Assembly: GCA_922989275.2 (NCBI GenBank) | Contig: OV277869.1 | Coordinates: 434,001 to 498,000, forward strand | DNA: 64,000 nucleotides | Direction: 5' to 3' | Source: Gari tellinella | Taxonomy: Eukaryota > Mollusca > Bivalvia > Cardiida > Psammobiidae | Part shown: piece after piece, positions 45,501 through 52,127 of the stretch | Layout: every line of letters starts with the position of its first letter | Numbering within the stretch: position 1 is the stretch's first letter | Made by a program: the position numbers and the translations under genes | Notes under the pieces: model-generated | The model's database searches: none | What the model was told of the DNA's origin: nothing | The model's input: only the letters and a program-made list of their open reading frames with translations

Positions 45501-48438
45501 GAGTCGCCACTAATGACGTGGGGTGAGATAGAAGGGACTCCATTCCAGCTAGACCCCAATGAAACCCCATTAGCTCCGTCTAATGCTCCAGGGTTTAAGG
45601 TAGGTGAAGACCGAAATGAAGATAGAATATATTAACCCCTTATTCCAAAGGTCCATACGCTTATTTACGCAGTTATATAATTACGCATCTCCCCCAGATG
45701 TTTTGAAAAATAAAGAGAGTCATATTTAACTGTTTTTACACTCTTGCCGCAACAGTTTTCAATGGATTTTAATCATACTTGCACACTATGTATAGAAGTT
45801 TAAGTTAAAAAAGAAGTGCAATTATTGCTGAAATCAGGACATTTTGTCAAGAATTATCTGCCCTTGATGTACTCATCTATACTAGAATATTCCAATAATT
45901 GTCACACTCTAGTGTCTACAATGTTGCGCTTTTCAGTACTGCTCATGAACAGAATAAATTTAACCTAGTCCATGTTTGCTTTGTTTTCCATGTTTTCAAG
46001 AACTTAATCAGAACTTAACCATTTACTAGATATATATATGCATATTTACTCATTAGATTTATTCATACGTTGAAGAAAGTTATTCCAATTTATTTTGAGT
46101 TCCAGATAAGGGGAGTATTTCAAGTTGAAATCTTTATTTCTGCATTAAACCCTATGGTGTTTCTTACTATTCATTAGAATCATCTTTTTGAGACAATTCT
46201 AATGAATAGTTACACCATAGGATTTGGTGCTGAAATTTGGTAAGAAATATTTTCTATAGTCTTAGTCTCTAGCTGATGGTAATTGTAAGCAGGTTGAAAG
46301 TAAAGCAGAATGTGCATTAAGGCACATTCTGCTTTACTTTCAACCTGCTTTAAGTGGTCACTTATCTTCTATCTTACAAACATGCTATGGTGTAATGGGT
46401 TAACATGTGTGTGATGTCTTACAGATTCCAGAGGTTCCCCAGCGAGATCAACTAGCCTTTGACCTTGCTGAGAAGGCGAGCAAACAACACAGAGACAAGA
46501 AAGAGAACGCTTTAAAACTAGCTTCCAGATTGGCCAGGTATGCTTGCAGTTTTATTCAGAGCTGATAATATGGAACAAATTGAAAATCCGTGCTCCAATT
46601 ATTCCAAAAGTAGGTTCTTTTTATATAGAGAATAAAAGAGTGAGTGCAAAACAGATTTTATCACTGCAGGTTTCTCCGTAGATTCTTTTGACATCATTTT
46701 TTCTCAGCTGCAATTTTCATCAAATTTTGCATCGGTCAATTTTCATTTGATGTTGTTATTTTCAAACTTGTGTGAATTTACTTTGATGTGATATCAGCAT
46801 CAACTTGCCTAGTATTATCTCAGTCAAGTTATATGTTATTGCAAGAATGTACATTTTTCAAAGTGCTCAGTACAGCGGAATCAGCATAATATAAACTATA
46901 TTTTCGTAATTAGTTACTTGTGTGAAATTAATCATAATGAAGTTATCACTGTATTGGGTTGAATTACATGTATGCCAAATTTAATAATGATCCTATGTCA
47001 AAAAAAGGCAATTTAAATGGTCATTCCAGGAACTTTATGACTGCATCTCGTACAAAGTACAAGTCTACTCTATGCAGGTACACTGTTTGTAAATGATGTA
47101 TATACATGTCACTAGGGACTAAGAGGTTAAGGAATCAACTGCCTTTACCCTTTACTCCATAGTCAGTTTCTAGTTTTGAAGAAAGGGTGACCACTTAAAG
47201 CAGGTTTAAAGTAAATAAGAATGCACCTTAACCCTTTAACCCATAGCTGGTTTCTAGTTTTGAAGATACAGCGTTCCCTCTCTACAACGACACCCATTGG
47301 GAGACAGAACTTGTGTGCGTTGTTCGGAAGGAGTCGTTATAGAGAGGGAAATTGACTTACATTTGCAAACAGCTTGAATCTAGATGAGACGCCGCGTAAC
47401 GCAGCGTCTGATCTGGATTCAAGCTGTTTGTCACTCGTTATTCAGTTTTTTCTGTCAAAATGTTCTTTATGTAACTTTGAGAAAAACAGCAGATTACAAT
47501 TTTAAGCAGACGCTATTGCAGTCGTGAATAGGTTGGACATCATTTTCTTGTTTAGGGAACAGCGGCAAGTGTCGTTGTAAGGAGGGAGTCGTTGTTGGGA
47601 GGGCCGTTGTAGAGAGGGAGCGCTGTAGATGACTGCTTAAAGCGCATTCTGCTTTACTTTCAGCCTACTTAAGCCATCATCTGCTAGGAAATAAAAACTA
47701 TTTCTTTTGGTACCTGTTTATGAGGGTATAAATTAGAATTATTTTCTTCAGTGGAGGAATAAATTAAATGTGCTAAAAGGCGCTTCTTTTGGGGAAAGGG
47801 TTAAGGCTCCTTATGCTTTACTTAGCCTGCCCATTCCCCATAAATATGCCCTTTCACTCCTCAATTTTATTTCCTCCACTAGAGAAAATAGTTCCAATAT
47901 ATGCAATCTTGAATATGCACCATAAGAAATATTTTCTTTCTGCTTTAATTTTCAACCTGGATTAAGTGGTCACCTGTCTACTAAACTTGATACAGACTAT
48001 GGGGTAAAGGGTATAGCTACCATCTTCTGGGATATAGAAAGTATTCTTTTACCAAGTTTATTTGTGTTATATTGCAGCCCCTCTCCTGCCTTTGGTAGCA
48101 AAAGCACGACAGACAGACTTAGCTCCCTTTCTCCAGCCGCCCAGAAACTGTTCGGTAGTCGCATTGGAATTCGTACAGCCACTGACAAAGCTCTGAGGGC
48201 CAGTTATACACCATCTCCTTCACACAGACTTCCAGGGGAGACCACTCCCATCTTGAGTAAAAACACTCCTAAAAATATAACTCCAGGAGGTAAAACTCCA
48301 GGGGGCAGCACTCCTGGTAACTCAACACCAGGGGGAGCAACTCCTGGTAGTAAGAGAGCTGACAGTTCTCTTCCTTCATTGACTGATAATTTGTTGCAAA
48401 TTCCAAAGAAGAGAGCCAAAGCTACAGACTTCTTTTGA
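24441..48438 (+). CDS. ESS2: ESS2 / DGCR14 splicing factor homologue, spliced, complete
   Basis: Seven exons (24441-24551, 26573-26729, 27997-28116, 43275-43417, 45120-45599, 46425-46537, 48078-48438) join in frame to 494 residues; human ESS2 is of similar length. Diagnostic Es2-family stretches are VLDEEKYTE (29-37), IIEQDFFPDL, SSPATFETPE, TSEDNDSFAAI, GYGFVATPSPAPG (290-302), MTWGEIEGTP (309-318), ALRASYTPSP and the C-terminus TDNLLQIPKKRAKATDFF. Family knowledge: a nuclear protein associated with the spliceosomal C complex. A TPGG-rich linker in the last exon varies from vertebrates. The start at 24441 is preferred, but the frame is open to an earlier ATG at 24363, so 26 extra residues are possible. 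Intron 3 (15 kb) contains the zinc-finger gene and many transposons. Confidence 0.95.
24649..24767. repeat. Poly-C tracts with repeated GGACATGAGC motif
   Basis: Three long C runs, each preceded by GGACATGAG or GGACACGAG, in ESS2 intron 1. Length estimates here are prone to assembly error. Confidence 0.8.
24913..25800. mobile_element. Non-autonomous DNA transposon, 888 bp
   Basis: Perfect 17-bp terminal inverted repeat CAGGGTTATAGATAAGG, with ATGAGAC as direct repeat at 24906-24912 and 25801-25807. A 77-codon frame on the minus strand (25291-25058) has no recognised similarity. Superfamily uncertain; the CAGGG termini resemble hAT but the target duplication reads 7 bp. Confidence 0.8.
25965..26040 (-). 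repeat. tRNA-derived SINE head
   Basis: On the minus strand TACGTGGCTGAGTGGTAGAG (A-box type) and GTGGGTTCAATCCCC (B-box type) have tRNA-like spacing. A second, more decayed tRNA-like block follows at about 26305-26385. Confidence 0.6.
26573..26729 (+). CDS. ESS2: ESS2 exon 2
   Basis: EVEKIIEQDFFPDLSKMKAQ onward; acceptor ATTACAG, donor GTGAGT, phase 1 out. Confidence 0.93.
26861..27112. repeat. MITE-B, full length
   Basis: Family definition: ends TTAACCCATTACCCCA and TGGGGTAATGGGTTAA, CCTCCACTGAAG-type arms, and a central hairpin AAAGCAGGCTGAAAGTAAAG paired with its complement (here 26996-27063). TTAA-CCC ends suggest a piggyBac-like MITE. A second partial core and arm follow at 27113-27270. 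Confidence 0.8.
27279..27982. repeat. MITE-F split by a TTAA element, ending 14 bp before an ESS2 acceptor
   Basis: Left part AAGGGGAGTATTTC ... CTTTATATCTGCATTAA and right part TTAAACCCTATGG ... TTATCTGGAGTGCTG are continuous in other MITE-F copies (for example 31486-31510). The TTAA element sits exactly at their TTAA. The right end runs into the pyrimidine tract of ESS2 exon 3. Confidence 0.85.
27328..27864. mobile_element. TTAA-flanked element with tRNA-like module, copy 2 (537 bp)
   Basis: TTAA at 27324-27327 and 27865-27868; same length as copy 1 and nearly identical by eye. The tRNA-like module lies at 27471-27551 on the minus strand. Confidence 0.9.
27997..28116 (+). CDS. ESS2: ESS2 exon 3
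   Basis: Completes a split Tyr codon, then SSPATFETPEHGDRATRPPP; acceptor CCTTGTAG, donor G/GTAGGG, phase 1. The phase fits the first bases of exon 4 (a split Val codon). Confidence 0.9.
28157..28405. repeat. MITE-C, full length
   Basis: Family definition: ends TTAACCCTTTGAACCCTG and TTTCAGGGAAAAAAGAGTTAA-like complement, GTGTA/GTGAAGA outer stem and an AGGGCTCC...GGAGCCCT inner stem (core 28245-28312). Confidence 0.8.
28525..28593. repeat. MITE-E-type hairpin core
   Basis: GCAGTTTGGAGCCTGATCAG pairs with the right arm around CACCGGATAACCCTGTG, with decayed flanks. Confidence 0.6.
28846..28999. mobile_element. Short MITE with CAGGGGTGTAAAATT ends
   Basis: Inverted ends CAGGGGTGTAAAATTTT and AGAATTTTACACCCCTG; ATCTG flanks both sides; inner TTACTCGCC/GGCGAGTAA-type pairing. 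Confidence 0.75.
29960..30698. mobile_element. hAT-like non-autonomous element, 739 bp
   Basis: Terminal inverted repeat TAGTGTTGTA/TACAACACTA and an exact 8-bp target duplication GCTGACGC (29952-29959 and 30699-30706), the hAT hallmark. Subterminal ATCGATTATA-type repeats at both ends. No transposase frame. Confidence 0.9.
30476..30548. repeat. Hairpin related to the MITE-B core, inside the hAT element
   Basis: GGTTGGAAGTAATGCAGAAC pairs with GTTCTGCATTACTTCCAACC around a short loop. The stem differs from the usual GAAAGTAAAGCAG on both arms. Confidence 0.8.
31445..31636. repeat. MITE-F, full length
   Basis: CAGGGTTCCAGATAAGGG to AACTGGAACCCTG with the central hairpin CACTACTCATTAGAATCGTC. 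It contains the uninterrupted CTTTAAACCCTATGG site. Confidence 0.85.
31737..31800. repeat. 32-bp unit repeated twice
   Basis: TTGGATTCAGCGCTGCTGTG GCACCTAGTTAC occurs twice in direct, identical tandem. Confidence 0.95.
31911..32103. repeat. MITE-F, full length, reversed
   Basis: CAGGGCTCCAGATAAGAGG to TTATCTGGAGCCCTG. TGTACAAACCAAG occurs immediately outside both ends, a possible long target duplication. Confidence 0.85.
32686..32832. repeat. MITE-F with deleted hairpin
   Basis: CAGGACTCCAGATAAGGGG to TTATCTGGAGCCCTG, ATATG on both sides. Most of the central hairpin is missing, leaving CCCTATGGTGTAGTTACACC. Confidence 0.85.
34196..34560. repeat. Tandem duplication including a truncated MITE-F
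   Basis: The block from GATTCTAATGAGTA to CAGCTATTGCAAT occurs at 34205-34325 and 34424-34543. A MITE-F left end sits at 34329; its right end is missing. The zinc-finger ORF starts 66 bp after the second copy. Confidence 0.75.
34609..37068 (+). CDS. C2H2 zinc-finger array protein (about 27 fingers), intronless
   Basis: 819 uninterrupted codons inside ESS2 intron 3, same strand. From about residue 55 nearly the whole protein is 28-29-residue C2H2 fingers joined by HTGERPYKC-type linkers. I count 27; two (around GNSFCERCHLV and YGKSFSVKSSLV) have lost metal-binding cysteines. Multi-finger blocks are duplicated: the run KCELVFH, KGHLVNH, KGSLIKH, TGHLVKH occurs twice, and the pair KDTLVTH, KGSLVKH occurs twice in tandem. 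There is no KRAB, BTB or other effector domain. Family knowledge: such arrays bind DNA in the nucleus, often as fast-evolving repressors. It may be a retrocopy or a single-exon gene; ATG 34609 or 34612 is the likely start. Expression is unproven. Confidence 0.82.
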   Translation: MMDMNRPAQEKEEPLSRINESANHNRLYTEKTPYNYNVLEKSFTQKNMKVHTGERPYKCDECWKSFISKGHIVNHMRIHTGERPYKCDMCEKSFAQKGSLIKHKRVHTGERPYKCDMCEKSFTETGSLVKHLKKIHTGEKPYKCDVCGKSFTETGSLVKHMRIHTGERPYKCDTCEKSFTQKGSLIKHKRVHTGERPYKCDICEKSFTETGSLVKHLKRIHTGEKPYKCDVCGKSFTETGSLVKHMRFHTEERPYKCEICGKSFIVKCELVFHRRIHTGERPHNCDVCWKSFINKGHLVNHMRIHTGERPYKCDMCEKSFAQKGSLIKHKRVHTGERPYKCDMCEKSFTETGHLVKHLKRIHTGEKPYKCDVCENSFTETGSLVRHMRVHTGQKPQMRDICGNSFCERCHLVSHIRVHTGERPYKYDEYGKSFSVKSSLVKHIQAHTEERPYKCGVCEKYFTRKDTLVTHMITHTGEKSHKCDTCGKSFTLKGSLVKHMRFHTGERPYKCGVCEKYFARKDTLVTHMITHTGEKSHKCDTCGKSFTLKGSLVKHMRFHTGERPYKCDTCGKSFTVKCELVFHRRIHTGERPYKCDVCGKSFIVKCELVFHRRIHTGERPHKCDVCWKSFINKGHLVNHMRIHTGERPYKCDTCEKSFAQKGSLIKHKRVHTGERPYKCDMCEKSFTETGHLVKHLKRIHTGEGPYKCDVCGKSFTEHCFLVKHMRVHTGKTPHKCDVCEKSFTAKCFLVQHMRGHTGEKPQMCDICGKSFRERSHLVSHIRVHTGERLHKCGMCEKSFIEKGHLIKHVRVHTVERLSQV
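37069..37520 (+). pseudogene. Frameshifted remnant of the zinc-finger array
   Basis: After the stop at 37066-37068 about six more finger units follow (CEKTFTEKGSLV-type) in changing frames. Three or four linkers carry the same one-base-longer variant GAGAGATTGTCACA in place of GAGAGACCTTACA, shifting the frame at each unit. A stop also interrupts the fifth unit. Confidence 0.85.
37577..37698. repeat. MITE-B right part
   Basis: Core AAAGCAGGTTGAAAGTAAAG and complement at 37581-37649, then GGGTATTGGGTAAAGGGTTA. Confidence 0.7.
37801..38050. repeat. MITE-C, full length
   Basis: Ends TTAACTCTTTGAACCCTAG and TTTCAGGGAGGAAAGAGTTAA-type complement; core 37877-37948 with GAGGGCTCCGAAAGGAGCCC centre. 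Confidence 0.85.
38050..38272. repeat. MITE-B directly abutting MITE-C
   Basis: GTTCCTCCACTTAAGAAAAT arm, core 38146-38216, and right end GGCTATGGGGTAATGGGTTA. Confidence 0.75.
38380..38591. repeat. Pogo-like MITE carrying another hairpin
   Basis: TA-CAGTAAAATCTCTCTATTACGA start and GTGTAATAGGATTAACTG end. Inside is an AGGTGACAGTTTAAAGCAAG hairpin with the tip AAGCTCCTAGGAGG. Confidence 0.6.
38727..38925. repeat. MITE-C, short
   Basis: TTAACCCTTTCAACCCTAC to GTCCAAAGGGTTG, with core 38778-38848 (AGGGCTCCTATAGAAGCCCT). Confidence 0.75.
38929..39265. repeat. MITE-G, pogo-like, with MITE-B core inside
   Basis: TA-flanked ends CAGTAAAACCCCTCTAAACC and its complement TTTAGAGGGGTTTCACTG. A MITE-B segment with core 39073-39145 lies between internal copies of CCTCTAAACCGG. 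Confidence 0.8.
39655..40057. repeat. MITE-G with an entire MITE-B nested inside
   Basis: CAATGAAACCCCTCTAAACC to CCGGTTTAGAGGGGTTTCAC. The insert 39754-39977 runs from TTAACCCATTACACCATAAA to a worn right end, with core 39868-39934. Confidence 0.8.
40882..41021. repeat. Foldback element
   Basis: TTATACAGTTTCTTCAGTG pairs with CACTGTGATGAAACTGTATAA, and inner GATTTCTTACCGGCTG with CAGCCGGGAAGAAATC. TTATTATACTGCAAAG just outside recurs inverted at about 41437-41452, suggesting a larger element to 41455. Confidence 0.75.
42017..42236. repeat. MITE-E, full length
   Basis: TA-CAGTAGAGGATACATTATTC left end, AAACGCAAACACAATG arm, GGAGCC-type core 42118-42187, GCGTTTATTGGGAAATAATA right end. Confidence 0.75.
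42620..43220. repeat. Direct repeats flanking a foldback, just before ESS2 exon 4
   Basis: About 180 bp is repeated at 42630-42810 and 43040-43220 (shared ATGCAGC, TTGTGGAC and AAATGAC[AG]TCA-type stretches). A palindrome centred on ATGACGCGAGCGTCAT lies between, at 42845-42960. Frames over this block are not conserved ESS2 sequence. Confidence 0.75.
43275..43417 (+). CDS. ESS2: ESS2 exon 4
   Basis: Acceptor TTTTACAG; PKQHLDSFMSKNTSEDNDSF and KHAWLFESE match the Es2 family. Donor GTG/GTATGA, phase 0. Confidence 0.92.
43457..43708. repeat. MITE-B, near full length
   Basis: Arm CCATAAATACGCTTTTTAAC, core 43591-43662, right end GCTATGGAGTAAAGGGTTA. A related short hairpin with an AAGCTTCTATAGGAGCTTCC tip follows at 43715-43775. 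Confidence 0.8.
43853..44325. repeat. Two reversed MITE-B copies
   Basis: Copies at about 43853-44069 and 44105-44325 each start ATAGCCTGTTTC and end near AAAAGGCG and GGGTTAA. The second has a shortened core (GAAAGTAAAGCAGCACATTC). Confidence 0.7.
44330..44480. repeat. MITE-C fragment
   Basis: CTAGTCTAGTCCATTTCTGA arm and half a core (TCTGATCAGGGTCTACTC). Confidence 0.5.
44565..44816. repeat. MITE-B, full length, reversed
   Basis: Ends AACCCATTACCCCGTAGCC and GGGGGTAATGGGTTAA; core 44617-44690. Confidence 0.8.
44866..45095. repeat. Large palindrome with three tandem right-arm units, 24 bp before ESS2 exon 5
   Basis: The left arm (GGAAAATCACATTTCAGTAA ... AAAGTTGTTGTACTGTCA) pairs with the right arm, but on the right a unit of about 53 bp (AATGACAGTACAACAACTTT ... 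AGCATCAATTC) is repeated three times. The outer right arm ends in TTTGATTTTCC. Confidence 0.95.
45120..45599 (+). CDS. ESS2: ESS2 exon 5 (largest)
   Basis: 160 codons, acceptor TATCTACAG, donor AAG/GTAGGT, phase 0. It carries VDTWKYKTRNALMYVPEG, GYGFVATPSPAPG and LMTWGEIEGTPF, the most conserved Es2 motifs. Confidence 0.96.
46017..46403. repeat. MITE-B interrupted by a truncated MITE-F, ending 21 bp before ESS2 exon 6
   Basis: MITE-B arms at 46017-46092 and 46236-46403 (core 46289-46357) surround a MITE-F (about 46095-46235, AGTTCCAGATAAGGGGAGTA to GGATTTGGTGCTGAAAT). The MITE-B right end GGTGTAATGGGTTAA lies just upstream of the exon 6 acceptor. Confidence 0.8.
46425..46537 (+). CDS. ESS2: ESS2 exon 6
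   Basis: IPEVPQRDQLAFDLAEKASK onward; acceptor GTCTTACAG, donor AG/GTATGC, phase 2 out. Confidence 0.92.
46538..47134 (+). other. ESS2 intron, no recognised element
   Basis: AT-rich intron sequence with no exon or clear repeat seen. Confidence 0.5.
47235..47802. repeat. MITE-B split by a MITE-D
   Basis: MITE-B parts at 47235-47268 (TTTAACCCATAGCTGGTTTC) and 47627-47802 (GACTGCTTAAAGCGCATTCT onward) flank the MITE-D at 47269-47625. Confidence 0.8.
47269..47625. repeat. MITE-D, full length
   Basis: Family definition: TA target, ends CAGCGTTCCCTCTCTACAAC and GTTGTAGAGAGGGAGCGCTG, GCAGATTACAATTTTAAGCA-type arms and a GAATC-type core (47368-47430). TA on both sides and the ACAACGAC-type terminus point to pogo/Tigger-like elements. 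Confidence 0.85.
47833..48013. repeat. MITE-B fragment before ESS2 exon 7
   Basis: CCCATTCCCCATAAATATGC and GACTATGGGGTAAAGGGTAT are the inverted ends; the core is mostly deleted. Confidence 0.7.
48078..48438 (+). CDS. ESS2: ESS2 exon 7 (terminal)
   Basis: Acceptor ATTGCAG; the first base completes a split Ser codon. Contains LSPAAQKLFGSR, ALRASYTPSPSHRLPG, five TPGG/TPGN units and TDNLLQIPKKRAKATDFF, then TGA. Confidence 0.95.
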
Positions 48439-48840
48439 GGCAAGGATTAACAAGTGAATTTGATATGAGAACAGTGCAGACCCTGCTAGTCAGGGGTCAG
48501 TAGTGAGAAAACCCATACCTTTACACAGCTCAATATGATGGTTCTGGGGTATGCCAGCTTGGTCAACTGGCAGAAAAGAATGGGAACCACTGCCATAGCC
48601 TGGCATAATACAGTAGAATGCTGCTAAAAGGTATAACCTTTTCAGTGATTTGATGAAAGGAGAAATTCGTCATAAAATTATGTATTTGTACGTTAGTCCA
48701 AGTACCGATAAGGTTAAAATCTAGAATATCTGTAACTGTGGTAACAGAGGTTATACTGTACCATAAGTTCTATGCGTCTGCTAGTCATTCTTGTCATTAG
48801 AATCATTGCTTTGTGAAAATTGTAGTGACTAGTGCTGAAA
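48439..48840. other. ESS2 3' flank
   Basis: Probable 3' UTR and flank; no clear poly(A) signal close to the stop and no gene seen. Confidence 0.45.
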
Positions 48841-48852
48841 TGACTACCCACT

Positions 48853-49060
48853 TAACCTATTATCCCATAGCTTGTTTCTACTTTTGAAGACAGGTGACCA
48901 CTTAAAGTAGATTGAAAGTAAAGCAGAATGCACCTTTAGTCCCATTCTTTAAGCTGTTATCAGACATTTCTTATGGTACATATTCATGATTGTATAAAGT
49001 GGAACTATTTTCTTCAGAGGAGGAGTAAATTCAAGGCATAAAAGGAATATTTATGGAGAA
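48853..49060. repeat. MITE-B, reversed, decayed core
   Basis: TTAACCTATTATCCCATAGC start, AAGTAGATTGAAAGTAAAGC half core. Confidence 0.65.
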
Positions 49061-49243
49061 GTGACTTAATCGGTACACAAGATTGATCAGAAAGGGACAC
49101 ACAACTGCTGTAATTGTGCATCTTCTGGGATGTTTTGCTGCAGGTGGTAATCACATTTGTTACAGAATGTATACCAGTACCCTTATCCTACCATCTAGTA
49201 TAGTTTTGCAACTTTAAATCCAGGTAAAGACCTTTGAAGAAAT

Positions 49244-49498
49244 TAACCCTTTACTTCATACTAGCCTGTTTCTAGATTTGAAGGCAGGTGACCACTTAAA
49301 GCTGGTTGAACGTAAAGCAGAATGCGCCCTAAGGCGCATTCTGCTTTACTTTCAACCTGCTTTAAGTCACTATTTGCTAGTAGATAAGTAATATTTCTAA
49401 TTGTACATGTTCATGCTTGTATAATCTTGAACTATTTTCTTTTGGGGAGGGATAAATTAAAATGCGCTAAAAGGCGCTTCTATCAGGTACAGGGTTAA
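49244..49498. repeat. MITE-B, reversed, full length
   Basis: TTAACCCTTTACTTCATAC to GGTACAGGGTTAA, with a well-paired core at 49297-49366. Confidence 0.8.
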
Positions 49499-49708
49499 GA
49501 ATGAAAACCTTGGTCACTACAAGTCATATGATGACCATCCTACGGGCTATGACCAAATAAGTCCATGGAACACATGAATCATCCATTTTTCCTCTGAAGA
49601 ATGTTTGAGCCTGTAAGCACATACCATGGATGCAGGCTATTGGGTAAAGGGTCAGGCTGCCACATGTATTCAACATCATAAGATGAATGCAGGCTTTTGT
49701 GTATATGG

Positions 49709-49938
49709 TTAACCCATTACTACATAAATACACCTTTTTACACCTTTAATTTATGCCTCCACTGAAGAAAATAGTTCCTCTTTACACAGTCATGAATATG
49801 TGCCATAATAAATATTTTCTATATTCTAGCAGATATTAGTTTAAAGCCTGAAGGCACATTTTGCTTTACTTTCAACCTGCTTTAAGTAGTTATATGTCTT
49901 CAAGACTAGAAATAGGCTATAGATTGGGTTATAGGTTA
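49709..49938. repeat. MITE-B, half core deleted
   Basis: TTAACCCATTACTACATAAA left end, right core half CATTTTGCTTTACTTTCAAC, end GGGTTATAGGTTAA. Confidence 0.7.
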
Positions 49939-50156
49939 AGCAGCTACATGTATTCAACATCAGCATCATCAAATATCGTAGCAATGATGTTTGAGGAGAG
50001 ACTAATATCATAATAAGTATTGCCTTTCATCTATGTGAAACTTTACTGTTTGTTGATAAATAAATAATTTCACAGGAGCTTATGGTCTTGTGGTTTTCTA
50101 TCCCTGAAGTAAATGACACTTGGGAAGACATTGTACGGTCTCACTAAATAAAACTA

Positions 50157-50966
50157 CAGTGCTCCCTCTCTACAACAACATCTAAAGGGAGACAACAACT
50201 GTGTGTGTTGATTGGAGGGAGTTGTTAAAGGGAGGGAAAACTAAGACTTGGCTTAAATTTGCGAAAAGCTTGAATCCAGATCAGATGCTGCATAAGCTGT
50301 TTGTCACTCCTCATTATATTTCTTCTGTCCAAAGCCAAGTATGCAAATGTCCTTTTATAAGTAACTTTGAGAAAAAAAACAGCAGATAATAATTTTAAGC
50401 AGACGATGTTGCAACCGTGAAAAGGTTTGACATAATTTTCAGGTTTGGGGAACAGCTGCAAGTGTCGTTGTATGGAGGGAATCATTGTTCGTAGGGTCGT
50501 TGTATGGAGGGAATCATTGTTCGTAGGGTCGTTGTAGGGAGGGAATCATTGTTCGTAGGGTCGTTGTAGGGAGGGAATCATTGTTCGTAGGGTCGTTGTA
50601 GGGAGGGAATCATTGTTCGTAGGGTCGTTGTATGGAGGGAATCATTGTTCGTAGGGTCGTTGTAGGGAGGGAATCATTGTTCGTAGGGTCGTTGTAGGGA
50701 GGGAATCATTGTTCGTAGGGTCGTTGTAGGGAGGGAATCATTGTTCGTAGGGTCGTTGTAGGGAGGGAATCATTGTTCGTAGGGTCGTTGTATGGAGGGA
50801 ATCATTGTTCGTAGGGTCGTTGTAGGGAGGGAATCATTGTTCGTAGGGTCGTTGTAGGGAGGGAATCATTGTTCGTAGGGTCGTTGTAGGGAGGGAATCA
50901 TTGTTCGTAGGGTCGTTGTAGGGAGGGAATCATTGTTCGTAGGGTCGTTGTAGGGAGGGAGTACTG
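50157..50966. repeat. MITE-D with expanded right end
   Basis: TA-CAGTGCTCCCTCTCTACAAC at the left and GGGAGGGAGTACTG-TA at the right. The core is mostly deleted (GAATCCAGATCAGATGCTGC remains). The right part is occupied by the 32-bp array. Confidence 0.85.
50465..50966. repeat. 32-bp minisatellite, about 15 units
   Basis: Unit GTCGTTGTAGGGAGGGAATC ATTGTTCGTAGG, repeated with almost no change (only TAGGG/TATGG variants). The unit is made of MITE-D terminal sequence. Confidence 0.95.
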
Positions 50967-50985
50967 TAAAAATGCAAAATTGCAT

Positions 50986-51180
50986 TTAGCCCTTTACTCC
51001 ATAGCTTGTTTGTAGTTTTGAAAACATATGACTACTTAAATCAGGTTGAAAAAAAGCAGAATACTCCTTAAGGCACATCCTGCTTTACTCTCAGTCTGCT
51101 TTAAGGTACCATCTGCTAGGATATAGAAAGCATTTTTTGATACCTGTTGAAAACTGTTTTCTTCAGTGGGGGAATAAAAC
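50986..51180. repeat. MITE-B, reversed
   Basis: TAGCCCTTTACTCCATAGCT start, core 51035-51105, TCAGTGGGGGAATAAAACCC end running into the next MITE-A. Confidence 0.7.
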
Positions 51181-51362
51181 CCTTTCATGATCAAATTTAC
51201 CATGAGGTTTTTACCCCTTCTCCGCCATATTGTCGTCTGCTTCAATATTGTTGTCTGCAGTATAACTGACGTAATTTCAAAAAAGTGAAAACAGTTCTGA
51301 AGCGTTACGCAGCGTCTGATCAGGATTGCGCTTTATGATGCCATTGAGAGTGAAAGGTTTAT
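51176..51362. repeat. MITE-A, partial core
   Basis: AACCCTTTCATGATCAAAT, GTCGTCTGCTTCAATATTG arm, half core GCGTCTGATCAGGATTGC, end GAGAGTGAAAGGTTTA. Confidence 0.65.
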
Positions 51363-51428
51363 TTTGGACACGTGATCTATCATGTGAGCTATTGCCATCC
51401 TTCTTTGTCTGGCATTAGGCTGTATGTA

Positions 51429-51769
51429 GTGCTCCCTCCCTACAACGGCTCCCTCCTTACAACGACTATTGTCGTAGTTCCCTAAACAGGACAATTATGT
51501 CCAACCTGTTCACGGCTGCAATGTCGTCTGCTTAAAAGTGTCGTCTGCTGTGTTTGTCAAAGTTACGTAATGGACATTTTGACATAAAAAAAGTTAAATA
51601 CGAATGACAAACAGCTTGAATCCAGATCAGACGCCGCGTAACGCGGCGTCTGATCTGGATTCAAGCTGTTTGCAAATGTAAGCCATTTTCCCTCTCTATA
51701 ACGACTTCATCTGAACAACGCACACAATTTGTGTCTGCCGTTGGGTGTCGTTGTAGAGAGGGAGCGCTG
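51429..51769. repeat. MITE-D, full length, reversed
   Basis: TA-GTGCTCCCTCCCTACAACG to GTTGTAGAGAGGGAGCGCTG-TA-like end, perfectly paired core at 51608-51674. Confidence 0.85.
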
Positions 51770-51828
51770 TATCTATATCTTAAATTTTAATTTTTGCTAT
51801 TTTGACTGAAGAAATATTGAAATGAGTG

Positions 51829-51890
51829 TCAAACAGTTTGGATCCTGATCAGACGCCGCATAACGCGGCGTCTGATCAGGATCCAAACTG
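51829..51890. repeat. MITE-A-type core, perfectly paired
   Basis: CAAACAGTTTGGATCCTGAT mirrored by ATCAGGATCCAAACTG around CCGCATAACGCGG. A further half core lies at 51979-52015. Confidence 0.85.
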
Positions 51891-52127
51891 TAAAAAAATG
51901 CAAAAAACTGTTGTGCTCGGGGTTAAAAGTCTCTACGGAATCAGCGTGCACTGTGCTGTCTGGCAGTTTATTCCATTGTAACGCGGCGTCTGCTCTTGAT
52001 TCTAACTGTTTGCCACTCATAGTCATGTTTCTCCCATTCAAAAACATAGAAAATAGAATCAATGATTATTTACATTTTTCACTGACGATTTATTTGAAAC
52101 AGATGACAGTTCATCATATGATAAGGA

